Source: Fasciolopsis buskii (Eukaryota; Platyhelminthes; Trematoda; Plagiorchiida; Fasciolidae). From it: DNA of 64,000 bases. Made by a program: the position numbers and the translations under genes. Shown here in pieces: positions 11,695 to 23,400 of the stretch; the first letter of the stretch is position 1, and the number at the start of each line of letters is the position of its first letter. Location: positions 1-64,000 of the forward strand of contig LUCM01007423.1 of the NCBI GenBank assembly GCA_008360955.1, given 5' to 3'. The notes beneath the pieces were generated by a model. That model saw only the letters and a list, made by a program, of their open reading frames with translations. It made no database searches and was not told where the DNA came from.

Positions 11695-11775
11695 CTTTCT
11701 TTGGGAACGTGTAATCCTGGGAGAAATACGATGATCAGTGAAGCTCGCCCTGCTGTTTAAAGCTGAGCAATTTTG
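11691..11775 (+). mobile_element. RTE 3' UTR fragment
   Basis: The segment 'gatcagtgaagctcgccctg' followed by 'ctgtttaaagctgag' matches the last bases of the RTE 3' UTR seen in reverse at 60765-60830 and 3590-3650. No coding part and no clean GAT tail are left. Confidence 0.55.
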
Positions 11776-12588
11776 CCAATGACAAAGTTCCACTCCATAT
11801 TTGATCGCATTATTCTGGTGCTGAACGAATTTGAGCTTTGTACAATAGGATGAGAGGAGCGAGAGAAAAGATGCGTCATGTGCGAACTAGAAGACTTGGT
11901 TTGCTAGCAGTGCGACAAATTAGCTGCGATACGACGAGGGATCAGTACAATGAAGAATTTATAGGTAGGCCCAAAACTTGCTTAGTTTAGATTCACTGAA
12001 TCGAAGCGCAGACCAGGAGTGAATAAATATTGCCTAAAAGGGAGAGAGAGAGAGAGAGAGTTGGGAAGTTTTAAAGCCTTGAAATTAGCATGATCGCGGG
12101 AACTCCATAAGATCAGAATTAAACGATGTACTGGCGAAATTGCGGTTGTATTCACTCCTTGAGCTCGCATGGCACATCCCAGTGGTGGCCTGTTATTCAT
12201 CTCAGTGAAGTGATGCCGTACCCCTGGAACAGCCGAATGCCTATTTCTGAGTAGATCTATCCCTCTGGAGTGCCACTTCATTCAGGCAGATCAGAGATCC
12301 GTTTTTGAGAACCAATTAATCAAAATACTCTGTCTCCTGCTATTGAGTAGTAAAACCAAACCAACACGATAACTCTGTGACTGACTGATCGCACGCCTAG
12401 GGATATCCTGCAGAATATAATGGACTGAAACCGCTCGGATAAGTGGGAGTGGCACCTACCTATGACAGTTCTCATTTATTGAGCTGCCTTTCATTCAGCC
12501 AGCGGATTCTTTTTCGCCTTTCTCCGCTTGTAAGATTATCTCTATATAAGCTGCACACATGTGCAATTGGAAAAATGCCCCATAATGG
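11776..12588. other. Intergenic, with an (AG)n tract
   Basis: No gene is recognised. An AG dinucleotide run of about 20 bases lies at 12041-12060. Confidence 0.5.
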
Positions 12589-12608
12589 GTATATATATAT
12601 ATATATAA
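12589..12608. repeat. (TA)n microsatellite
   Basis: About nine TA dinucleotides, directly abutting the 5'-truncated start of the Penelope-like element. Confidence 0.9.
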
Positions 12609-13727
12609 TCAAGTTCACCACGGAAACGGAACATGACAACAGTCTGCCATTTCTAGACGTGCTCGTCACACGGACAAATACAAGCACTTTGGAAACATCC
12701 GCGTACCGCAAAAGCACGCATACAGATCAAATCCTACAATTCTAAAGCAACCGCCCAAGCTGCCACAAGAGAAGCTGCATCACGACACTTTTCAAAAGAG
12801 CACAATCCCACTGCAGCGCTGCGGGGCGCAGGAAACAAGAAGAAAACCATCTGTTTCAACTGTTTCTGCATGACGGGTACACTCGAAGCTTCATCAGACG
12901 AAGCGCCAACAAAAAACAGTACCGAGAGGCGATCGCCGAACAGTCCAAAGCACGAACCGTCTTTCCGTAGATCAAGCATATCTCTGAAATGACAACAAGA
13001 TTACTCAAGCCCCATGGAATTGAAGTGGCGCACAAGCCGACAAGAACCCTACGAAAAATTCTATCTAAGGCGAAAGAATCGACGGCTGAGAAGAATCGAA
13101 CTAACGTTGTCTATCAAATCGACTGTCAAGACTGTGATAAACAGTACACCGGACAAACCGGAAAGAAACTCGGGACACGGATCCATGAGCACCAACTGGC
13201 AACAAAAAGGCACGATCCACTCTCTCTAATTTCAGTTCACGAAGACCGGGAAGGTCACAAGTTCAACTTCGAAAATGTGAGTGTCGTCGACCAGGGTAGA
13301 ACAAAGCATTCGAGAGAACTTCTGGAGGCTTGGCACTCCTCGGAAAGATTGATAAACAGACACGTCGATCTGGACCACGTATACCTATCTATCCGGTCGA
13401 AGGACCAATCAACACAAGCCAGTCGAAACGGACGCTGATTCAGCCTACAACATGTCAACAATAAACGAAGGTGAACAAAGCAACGGGGCAACATCTCCAG
13501 CCTACCACCTCACCAAAAGCAGCCAATCAACGACGACTAAAAGACCAAGCGACAAATTTGGAAGGACGACGGCAACCAGACGCTCGCCACAACATCGAAG
13601 CACTGACGAAGTCACCTCGACAGGTGATGAAACGTTTGCAATCAAATTGCCCAGCTCAGCGAACAAACCAGTGCCATCCTGTTGAGCCTGAGCTACGAGA
13701 AAGAACGTCATTCTCTAACATGCTATC
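12603..13727 (+). mobile_element. Penelope-like element, 5'-truncated, with GIY-YIG endonuclease
   Basis: One plus-strand frame, interrupted by two stops (at about 12743 and 12969), runs from 12603 to 13438. It reads as the C-terminal part of a Penelope-like protein: the late RT block 'LPFLDVLVTRTNTSTLET', then 'YRKSTHTDQIL', then 'RSFIRRSANKKQYREA', followed by a linker and a GIY-YIG endonuclease. A non-coding tail of about 290 bp follows, ending at a TA microsatellite. The RT palm and everything upstream are missing, so this copy cannot move by itself. Confidence 0.85.
12989..13438 (+). pseudogene. Penelope-like protein, GIY-YIG endonuclease domain
   Basis: A 149-codon open frame at the C-terminus of a Penelope-like protein. 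The GIY-YIG nuclease core is visible: 'NVVYQIDCQDC' (the GIY position is VVY), 'YTGQTGKKLGTRIHEH' (the YIG position is YTG, with the conserved Arg and His of the catalytic helix), and a later 'RELLEAWHS' with the conserved Glu. The Cys pair in IDCQDC is the zinc-finger-like feature usual for this family. The domain itself is open, but the parent frame upstream has stop codons. Confidence 0.85.
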
Positions 13728-13729
13728 AT

Positions 13730-13756
<27 letters not shown>
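13728..13756. repeat. (TA)n microsatellite
   Basis: About fourteen TA dinucleotides, bounding the 3' end of the Penelope-like element. Confidence 0.9.
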
Positions 13757-13761
<5 letters not shown>

Positions 13762-14282
13762 GCATCCTAAGTTGTGAGACAACTTTGTAATCCATGTCTC
13801 CTAATATTGTTGATGATTAATTTAACGAATGCGAGTTTTAAGTTTTGGATTGCGTGGTAGTTTTCGGTTGGGTTATCTATGGGCTATGGGGCCCCTGCTA
13901 CTCGCTTGCACGTTTCCGGATGATTGATCCGTTTTGCTATTGACTCATTCTTACACAGTGTGCGGTTTGCGGTTTAGATTGGATTGTTTCTTCGGCGGTT
14001 ATTGAAATGATCGTGAAAAAGTTTTTTGATGTCCACAAATACCCTGCTACATCAGTTCAAACTGTCCAGAGTGGGTCGCATTATTGGGCTCATATTTTTA
14101 AAAATAAACGAATTTTCTCTTTCACATCTTTAAGTCACGCTACAACGAACGTTGCACTCGACAATATGGATAAAATGACGATGACAACGAATTGTCCCAT
14201 GTACTCCGAATGAAATACTAACAAGCTGCTTAACGTTTCCCCTCTCTTCTTTACCCTCTCCTGGCCAAGGAATTGGTTTGAA
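13757..14282. other. Upstream region of BCKDK
   Basis: This is the 5' flank of the BCKDK gene and probably holds its promoter and 5' UTR. I cannot point to a convincing core promoter element. In the frame of exon 1 a TGA stop lies about 75 bases upstream of the chosen ATG with no earlier ATG after it. That supports translation starting at 14283 unless a further 5' coding exon exists. Confidence 0.4.
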
Positions 14283-14474
14283 ATGCTTGCTCGCTATTTG
14301 ATAACGTCAGTCGCACCACTTTCGTTTGTCGGTTGCCCATTGAATCGTGGGGAACATTGGGAGACACGATCTTATCGATGGAAAGATGAAGCTATTCACT
14401 TGACAAATAAAGAACGTCAGGATTTCGTATCCTCTTATTATACACAATCGGCTGTAGATGTAGCAGCTGCCAAA
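14283..14474 (+). CDS. BCKDK: BCKDK exon 1
   Basis: Codes for residues 1-64. It starts with [12 protein letters not shown], a probable mitochondrial presequence, and ends in '[13 protein letters not shown]', equivalent to human 'FYNQSAIDAAAEK'. The donor is GTATGA and the phase is 0. Confidence 0.85.
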
Positions 14475-17400
14475 GTATGATCCCTTGTCATTTTCTCAGT
14501 GAGCTTATGTTTCTCCTGCTCTCCATCTAAGAAGGAAGTACACTTGACTCCTGAGGGCTTCTTATACATGGCGAAGAATCCAAACAAGATCCACATTTTG
14601 GTACGTCAGTCGTGTCTATTTCGTCGATGATTTTTCGTCTCTTTTAGCGAAGTGCACAGTATTTGCATCGGGAACTGCCCGTACGCATAGCTCATAGGAT
14701 TATGGGATTTCGAACACTCCCATTCATTATCGGTTGCCACCCGGTCATTCTCTCCGTGGTATATTGAAGCTTCTTCCGTTCTGGATTAAAATACTGCTCA
14801 CTCTAATGTTTCTCAGCATGATATGTATCTAGATGCTTTTAAACTACTCACAAGTATCCCTCCGGTGGAAACTTCAGAAGATGAGGAACAGTTCAGTCGT
14901 AAGTTGAGGAACCTATTGGACGATCACAGCCAAATTCTTGGTCATTTGGCTCGTGGATTCAAAGAATGTCAAAGTCGGATTAAGGTATGTGGCTTTCTTT
15001 TAGATTTCGACTTCGGACAAACTCCGGTTCTGTCATTCTCCTCGCCACTGATCTGCTTATTATCATTAATAATATCATTACCGCCACTATTAAAGCTATC
15101 CATCATTCCCGCGTTTGTTCACTGATTGACAAGTTTGGGTCCAAATTTTCAGATTCAAATACAGTAAAGCCGATCCAGCTTTGCGTCATTTTATGGCTCT
15201 ACTCAGACACGCTTAATTCTCTAGGTTCCATTACCCGATATCATTCTTCGGGATAACCGTTCATATTTACTTCTTGGTGGTTTGTTGTTAAACCTTTTTA
15301 CGGCTAATGAACTTATCTTCCTACTTGTGCTCATTCGCATACAAGGATTGATTTTGACAAACTGCGAAATTTTCCGTCCTCAAAATTGCGAGATGACCTG
15401 ACCAAGCGAGAAATACCCGCTGTGCCCCGCATCAAACAAGCGACATCAAGATCTCCATCAGAGACACTATCGTAGATGCGGCCAGCTGAACTCCCTGACC
15501 AATGTTCAGATCGAACATGCGATATGAAAAATGAATGATTGCGTAGAGGAGACGTTGTGTATGATGAAAGGATGCTTGTGTTTCTGTATGAGGTGTCAAC
15601 CAGGAAAGAAATAAAAGCGTATGCTTTTGGTTTTGTCATTATCCTTTGCGTTGTGGACTTTCGAATTACTCAACTGTCCTATCCAGACCACGGAAATATA
15701 TCTAGATATGCATATATATATATATATATATATGTATATATGCTTAAAGATTACAAAACTTATTCTCGAACTCCTTGTCCTGCTGCTTCTTCATTTTCAG
15801 GACTCCGTCTTGATTCGGACATTTCTCGATCAGACGCTAACATCCCGACTAGGTATCCGTATGCTAACTGAGCACCATTTGGCACTTCGCGAGTCACGAG
15901 TGAGTCCCGCTCCCGAATATGTATTTCTCTGTGAATAACAATCCTTTGTTTTCCTTTATTTACCATACAACAATCGTAATATGCTTCATCAAAGAGACCG
16001 CGGCTATTAAAGACTACCGAACGGAGAAGTGATTGGCTGTGAGAGGAGCCTAAGTCGCGCCCGTCCCCGCACGTCACGATGTTAACCGCTCCACCACCAA
16101 CGGTCCGAAACAAAACCTCGGAAAATCCCTCCTTTGGTAAAATTAGCACTTCCGAAAGATTCCAACTATGAATCCCCGCGGCTTCAACTTGTCAAGGCCC
16201 AAGGGCAAACCTCAACTTGAGGCCAAGGGATTCCTAATCTCCCTGGTGTCGGCACCATTGGTTTGTCAGTAATTCGGTTGTCTCACCTCGTGGTACCAGG
16301 CCATTGGTAGAGGAGTATCGTTGATCTCATACGCCGTTGAATTGTTGAGTCGCTTTGCTTCTCTTTCTCCTGCCACTAAGCGTCTTGAAAATACGATGAG
16401 GAAGCATCTGTTTATTTCTCGCAGCTAATAGCCTCCTAGTACTTTAGTGTGGCCTTGCTTCCCACTTCGCATCGTTGTGATGATGTGTATGGACAACCGA
16501 ATTGCGCAGTAGGATGAACAGCAATAAGTGTCCCCAAGTGGGAATGAACTGCTATTAATACAGTAGTAATGGTTTGTGTATAACCATCATAATCGTCCTC
16601 TTGTTGACAATCTGAGGAATAAACTGTTGAAGAGCCCGCAGTTACGAGAGTTGTTACGCAGAGGTACAGAACAGACTATGGCCTTCAATTTATTTTTTCG
16701 TTATACGATTGATTGAGAGAGGAACAACACGGTTTCTAAAGACACGTATAAGAAATCTGAACATGAAAACGCACAAAGCTGAGCGGACGTTAAGATTTTA
16801 ATTGATAACCTAAACGATTGACTGGCAATTAACCATATTATCTAGCTTGTCCAACCATATATAGTTCTCATCACAAATCTTCTTTGTTTCCTCTCTTGAT
16901 TGTCGTTTTCACTGTATGCAGATCTTTAGCAGAAGTGTGCCATGTGTTACGTGCACATTATCTCGGTTGGTTTACAGCACAAACATTCCGCTTCATGCTC
17001 AGTTCGATAAGTGCGAAAATGTGCATCACCTATGGATATCCACATGGGAATCTCCACTGTCTCAGTATACGCACATCTGATCCTAATTTTCGCTCGGATT
17101 CTGAGCATTTGCCTGTGACGACAATTGCATAGAAATACTCGATTGAATCACAAGTCGGCAATTGCCGTCTAGAGGCAGCCGCGGTGAACGGATGGTTATC
17201 GTGTTTGTGCAGCCAAAGACTAGGTGCAAGCAAAAGTAAGCACAGACCGCGGCGTGATCTCAGTCCACTGATCCAGACGACATTGGTCAATAAGCTTCAA
17301 CCGGTCCACATCATCGTTGCCCAGTGACAATGTGGTCAGTCTAAATCCAATACTGTGAGGGCCAGAGAAGACTTCAAGTGAGTCGAAATCAGTTAATTCG

Positions 17401-20400
17401 AAAGTTTGTGATCGGCAGAACTAGTCTATGATCGTAACAAACCAAAATGAGCCGATCGTCATTGTCAATTCGGTCGACTGCGACCGCAAATAGGCCTCCA
17501 GTGTGTCGTTTCCTCCACCCAAAACAACAAGTTGAAATCACCAGCGTCGAAATCGACATTTAACAAAGGCAAGCTTCGAGGTAATCGAGGCAAGTCCGGT
17601 AGCTTCGGGAGAGCTACGTTCGGTGGGAGCATAAACAGATACGGCGGGAAAACTCGTCGTTTCAGTTAGTTAATGTGGATGCACACAAAATCGTCTAACC
17701 GAACTGAATACAAACAACTGTTGGCTGGTCCGAGTTCCACCGAGTATTCTGGATGGAGCTATATGCCACCTGCCTCTCCTCGAGTTGCGGATAAGGGAAC
17801 GGCCAACAGCATAGGTGATTAGCCGTGTATAAGGTGAGCTCAGACTCAGTGACTAAGCGGCCGCGGACAAACAGACAGTGTCCAAGGCGCGAAAGATTTT
17901 CGCTTGCCAGGTGTTCTCTTTGAAGAAGTATCACAAGTTCGCTGGCGGCACTGACGTGCCCAGTGTGGCCCGTCACCTAAGTAGAAATCATGTTTTTTTT
18001 TGTCGTGTTTAGGTTTATGAGAAGAATATGAGTGGACCAACTGATCGCCGACTCACCTGGAACGTTTCTGCTCAGAGGTTGGAGATGCACCTTCAAATAA
18101 ACAGGCCCGATGTGAACTGAGCGTGCTAATAGTACAACCGTCCACAGGAGAGCTATAGATGAGTACCGACAACGGATGATGTGAAGGGAGGGTCTGGAAG
18201 AAGCTGACGTGTAATTCTACACAATCGTCTGCTTTTCCTCTCTTCCCCTTAGATTGTTTTCATTTTTTAACCACGGTTTCCATGGCACAAAATGTGTTCA
18301 CGTTTGTTACATGTATATATGCTGTTAATTGGAAACTAATTTAATGATACAGTCTGGGCTTTGGCGTTCAGAGCGATCTCGGCGCCATCATGGACACGAG
18401 TACTCGAAACTGGATCATCTGCTACGCGAAGAGTGAAGCAAGATAAAGAGGTCATACCTGGGCTGCGATCATACAAGTTGTTCTTGTGTGCACATGTCAG
18501 GGACGTAGCATGTATCTGTTCTAAAAGTCTAGGGCAGCTTTTCACTCTATCTGGTTTAGTGTGCTAACATTGAAGAGCCCTAATTGAATGAGCTCTTAGA
18601 ATTAAACAATGCGCCCAGTTTACTTCCTACGTTTTCACTAATCCACCGAGCCCCAATTTTTCGTAGTCTGTTGTATGGGTCCTACTTCAAAGGAACGTAA
18701 ATTTTCCCAAGGAAAGAATCCTGGGGATACCTGTGATTTCTATACTTTGCGGCTTCTCACACCAAGGATGGAGATTTTCACGTGGAACGTTAGCCGGAGC
18801 GTTAGACTGAAATGTCTGACCCACAAAGTAATGAAACGTTTTCAGCAGTACTCCACTTACCAATAGGTTCTAATTGTCCTGCGCGACGACGTTGCATTAT
18901 GAAATTCATTTTTCTATTATCCATTTGAATTGGTAGACAGATACTGCTAGGGAGCCCGAATGGTGAACAGGAGAGGATGACTAAGGTTCTCAGCCAAAGG
19001 CTTTATTTCTCACAAAATGTGTCTCTAAGGTAGCGGAGTGTTCGATTGAATCCACTATTCTCCTGCTCGTTCTTTCGATCGGGTTACCAGCTCATATCAA
19101 CCCCTAATATGGAGGACCAGGAGACTCCGTCAGACATCTACCCACTGACCTTCCAGGTGTGATTGGAACTTCGGCTTTAAAAACGTCATCCTTTATAGCT
19201 GGTTCCGTGATAGAGACATCCAAATTGTCACGCCGTGCCAGGGTACTTTCTGATTATGGCTGATTTTATAGCAAAAAATATAACGAACCGCCTATATTTT
19301 CACTGGTTTTCAGTTTTCTAGACACAGAAGTCACCCACATTATTATCAGACTGATATTCGTCCTGTTTTTTCGCCTCCATTCCTGGACTTGGTTTGGGAA
19401 GTGAGACGAACTCCCATAATATAATGTTGATTATAATGAGGCAATTGTAAACTTTGTGTTCTTGAAATACCCACAATTTCGCCGGCTCAGAACCTAAAAA
19501 GTGAGTAAATCTGTTCGTTGTTGTGAGATATCGTAACCGTTATAACAGTGAATGTTGCTCGAACCTTTATAGTTGTATTTTTGCCAACAAACTAGATGCA
19601 TCGATCTCATGAGTCTCTTTTTAGATGCGCCTCTGATAGTCTGCACCTGATAAGGCTGATCGGTTTTCTCTTCCAATGCATGTTGCGCGTTATAAGAGTC
19701 ACCACCTAATAATCAACAAAACACGTCATTAGACTTTCTTATCCTGTTTCTGAGCACTGGAGAACTCGCTATCTTGCGTTCGAAGTGAAATAATATTTTC
19801 GTTTAGCAAACTATTTGTGATGCTTGTTGAATTTTTTCGCGATTGCGATACTTTACCTCTGTTGGGTCACCGAGGACCGTGTCGGGTGCTTTGTCCATGT
19901 TTTTGCGTTGTTCTTGGGATTCTGTTTGTCTGCCACATTTTACTGTTGCTTCGCATGCCATCTGACATAAGAGGAAAATGTGATTTTATTCACGGAAAGA
20001 CCCTGAATGGTTTCGAGCAGTTTTTTGTCTGTAAAAATCCATGCGGTAGTTTCGATAGGTTTCTGTGTAGTTAAAATAAAAATGAACTTTTACTTAAGCG
20101 AAATGGCGAGGCTCTTTTCACTCCCATTCTCTTTGGCCATGCTCATTGTTTCATCTGTTTGACTAGCGCGAATGGTCGAGGGCAATGCGGTCACCATGAT
20201 GACCTAGCCAACAAAACTAAGAAATGGTGATCACCTGTAGAATTTTGGGTGAAACATCATTCATTGCACTTCATGGGGACGAAGTTGTTCCAAAACAGTA
20301 TGCGTACTTTCAGTGGAAATAAGCAAACAAGAAATATTATAAATGAAATTCAATTTGCCTCCAAAACACTGTTCAACCATTTTATCGTGAATCGAAATTA

Positions 20401-23400
20401 TCAGGGAAATCAGTGCATGGAAGTCGAATAACCGTCGTACAATAGTTGATAATCATCTAGAAGTCAGTAATGAATAAAGATGCTTTTGCTAAAAGTCAGT
20501 TCCCTTGTCACCTCTAGAAAGAAGCCGCAAATTGACGAGAATTTTCGCTACCATTGCACAACTACTTGCTGATATAACTGTTTCCAAACGTTCCATCGAC
20601 TTTGTCTCTTATTAACTGTAGCCGGTCGGTTCATCAGTCTCGTTTAGCATCTTGCTCACTCTTGCATTATTACTTCTCATTATTTTATCGACACTCGGTA
20701 AGAATTCCGTCAATTCATTATTCGATTTGTTCAATTTAGCCAAACCATGTGGGCATCATCAGCAAATACATGTCACTAACTGAAGTCGTGAAAAAACAAA
20801 TCGAAATAGTCCGGTAAGTACCAGATCTCCTCTCCCTTAAGAAAAGTTTTCCAATATAAGTAACCACAACTGTGATTCCGTTCATTTCTCATTCTCTTTC
20901 GATTTATCTTCTGGTTTTGTGTTTGTACGACCTCATGGCTAGAATGGAGAGTCCTGATCAGTTGGCAATATCGAAGGTGAGTTTGAAGGTGTTAAACGTC
21001 TGCCACTGATGTTCAGATTTTTTATTAACTAGAGATTCGTCCATGTTTGTTTGCCTCAAGTCCGAAATTACCGTTTTTTATTCTGACGCAATACAATAAG
21101 CTTCGTTTTTCTCGACCATGGCCTGTAAGAAATCTGTGTAAGAACTTTTGTGGCGGCCGATCACTTCCGAACCAACTGGTGTATACATAACTTGATAGTG
21201 ATCGAAAAGTATAGACATCACTCTCAAATCACGAACTACGAACTTCTTCACATCCTGTCCCATCGAACCTGAACATTAATCCGCTGTTAACTGAGTCATA
21301 ACTGCTGATTGGGGTAATTATTATCGAATATTGGCGAAAGAATATTTTCCCAGGAGCAATTTTTGTCGTCCATCTGAGCTGCGCACCCCGTACTTGTCAA
21401 CTCAGAAGTTGGTGTTGGCACTATTGTCTCTTTGGGGTCACGAGTGTGCGTGCGTGTGTGGTGAGTTTATCCAAAATTATGATCGTAACTTTATCACCAA
21501 ATCACCTACCTTCGGTTTAGAGCTCTTCTCTGCATGGAGCATGTAAAAGACTGCCCTGGTGTGTTAGAAAATTGCGTGCGGAATCATACTGCCTCATTGG
21601 TTCTGTGCGTCGTACTTCATCCTACCTTACTTGTCGTTACTTTCCCTTCTGAAAAGGTGGCGCTTCGAGTTGAAACCGTAAGCAGTGCCCATCATTGCAG
21701 GGTTATTGGTTGTAAAACCGAACTAAGCAGAACTGTCATGCAAAGTTAAGACGTAAATGGGCAATCAGCAATGGAAGTGATATAGGATCAAACAAACTAT
21801 AGGAAACCAATATCAAAGGACCAGAGGTCATCAGGTGTTAGCGGTCTGCCATCGTAAATGACGAATATTCTCCCACATGTTTCGAGGCTGAAAAATAATG
21901 CTCCTGCGTCCAGAGAATAGCTTAAAGTAATTGCAGACACAAAAGTTCAGACATGCCCTCGCTCATCTTTTAAATACGAGATATGAAGTACACAGTGCGT
22001 TTCATCCAGTCGAATAGTGGAGAAGGAAGACAAATACTGCTGACGTTAAAATTTCGTATTGCTCTTTTCAACTGCCTACGTAAAATAATCTGAGAATTAT
22101 ATAATATTCGGATGTCAACTGCAGTGAGCGGGCATATGGGTTCAATCCTGCACTACAGGCTGTTGGTGCCATCTCCATGGCAAAATCCGAGTCTGTGTTA
22201 ATAGCTTTTGTGTACTAAATATTGAGTTATGTATCTTATTAGCGCTGATTCTCTGAGAGCTAAAATCTGGTCAGTGTCGTGTAACAAAAGTTTATAAGAC
22301 GAATTGGGGTCAGCTGTGTCTAATTGTACTAAATTGTTTCATGATTTCTGAGACAGGATCTCGATCTGGTTAACCGTCCGTTGTTTCGTGATATCGATTT
22401 GACCAACCACTTGGAAATATATCTTGTCATCTGTTGTGAAAGTCTTCGGTCTGTTCCGCTACCGGTCGCAGTCCTTAGTCCCTCGGATAGTTTCTGTTCG
22501 TAGCTGTTGCGAATAGCCGAATCAGACAAACGTTCGACAGCCAATCGGGTTTGTGGCCTGCGTCGATGGCCATTCAGCTGCAGCAAAAATCGCACTAAAA
22601 CTAACGCATAGTCCGATTCGACGTATGTGGTCCAGTATGATCTACAATTCTGGACAACACCGCGCCAACGGTAGCTCAATGCGATATGGTCAATCTGACT
22701 CAAAGTACCTGTCGAGTTAGAACGCCATGTCGCTGTGCAACGCGAATTGTCTCGGAAATTTGTATTAGATAGAAATAAATGATTATCTGCATAGAATTGG
22801 AGAAGTCTTTCTCCGTTGTCTGTTCGCTGTGCAGGGAAGGCGCATCGCCCACCTAAACAGGACTCCGATGTACTAAGTTTTCCAACTTGTGCATTAAAGT
22901 CACCTGCGACCACTACAATGTCACAGCTTTTGCTCTTCCGAACAAGAGTGACGAGGTTATCGTAAAACTCGTCTTTCTCCATGTCAGTGCTGCAGTCTGT
23001 TGCAGCGTATGCCAAGATAACAAATAGACTGCGCTTAACACTACTATCCTTCCGGATGCCGACTGATCCCTGCAGTCTCACTTCGTACAAGCGACTGTTG
23101 ACTGGAATCTAGTCTAAAAGGGCTGCTTCAGCCTTCTCACTCAAGACCATTCCTACACCACGTTGACCCACAGCTTGAGCTGCTTCATCTCCTGAAGTGC
23201 GGAGAAAATATCTTGACGAGACATTTGGCGCAGCTAGTTGAATTACTCTACTCGAATCCTGAATTCGTGTTTCACTCACACAGCAGACATCAGTTGAAAG
23301 TGAGTCCACTGTCAGAGCCCAACACGCCTGTTGGCCAGCCTGCATTAAAGTACGCACATTGAAGGAACCCAGATGCAGAGGCTGACGAGGCTTGAGAAAA

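Larger units (their letters stand above)
15900..20739 (+). other. BCKDK intron 5
   Basis: A 4.8-kb intron. It contains a decayed minus-strand RTE-like LINE (about 17030-17700 and 18940-19240). The rest is unassigned. Confidence 0.75.

Noticed and set aside
13452..13770. Three overlapping frames after the Penelope endonuclease
   Set aside because: They lie in the non-coding 3' tail of the element, and one runs into the TA microsatellite (YIYIYI).
15539..16149. Plus-strand frames at 15539-15938 and a 129-codon minus-strand frame at 15760-16149
   Set aside because: The plus frames combine the TA microsatellite and BCKDK exon 5 read with intron sequence. The minus frame is antisense to the exon.
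22120..22170. Possible SINE or tRNA, from a B-box-like 'gggttcaatcctgcac'
   Set aside because: No A box, cloverleaf or second copy could be found.
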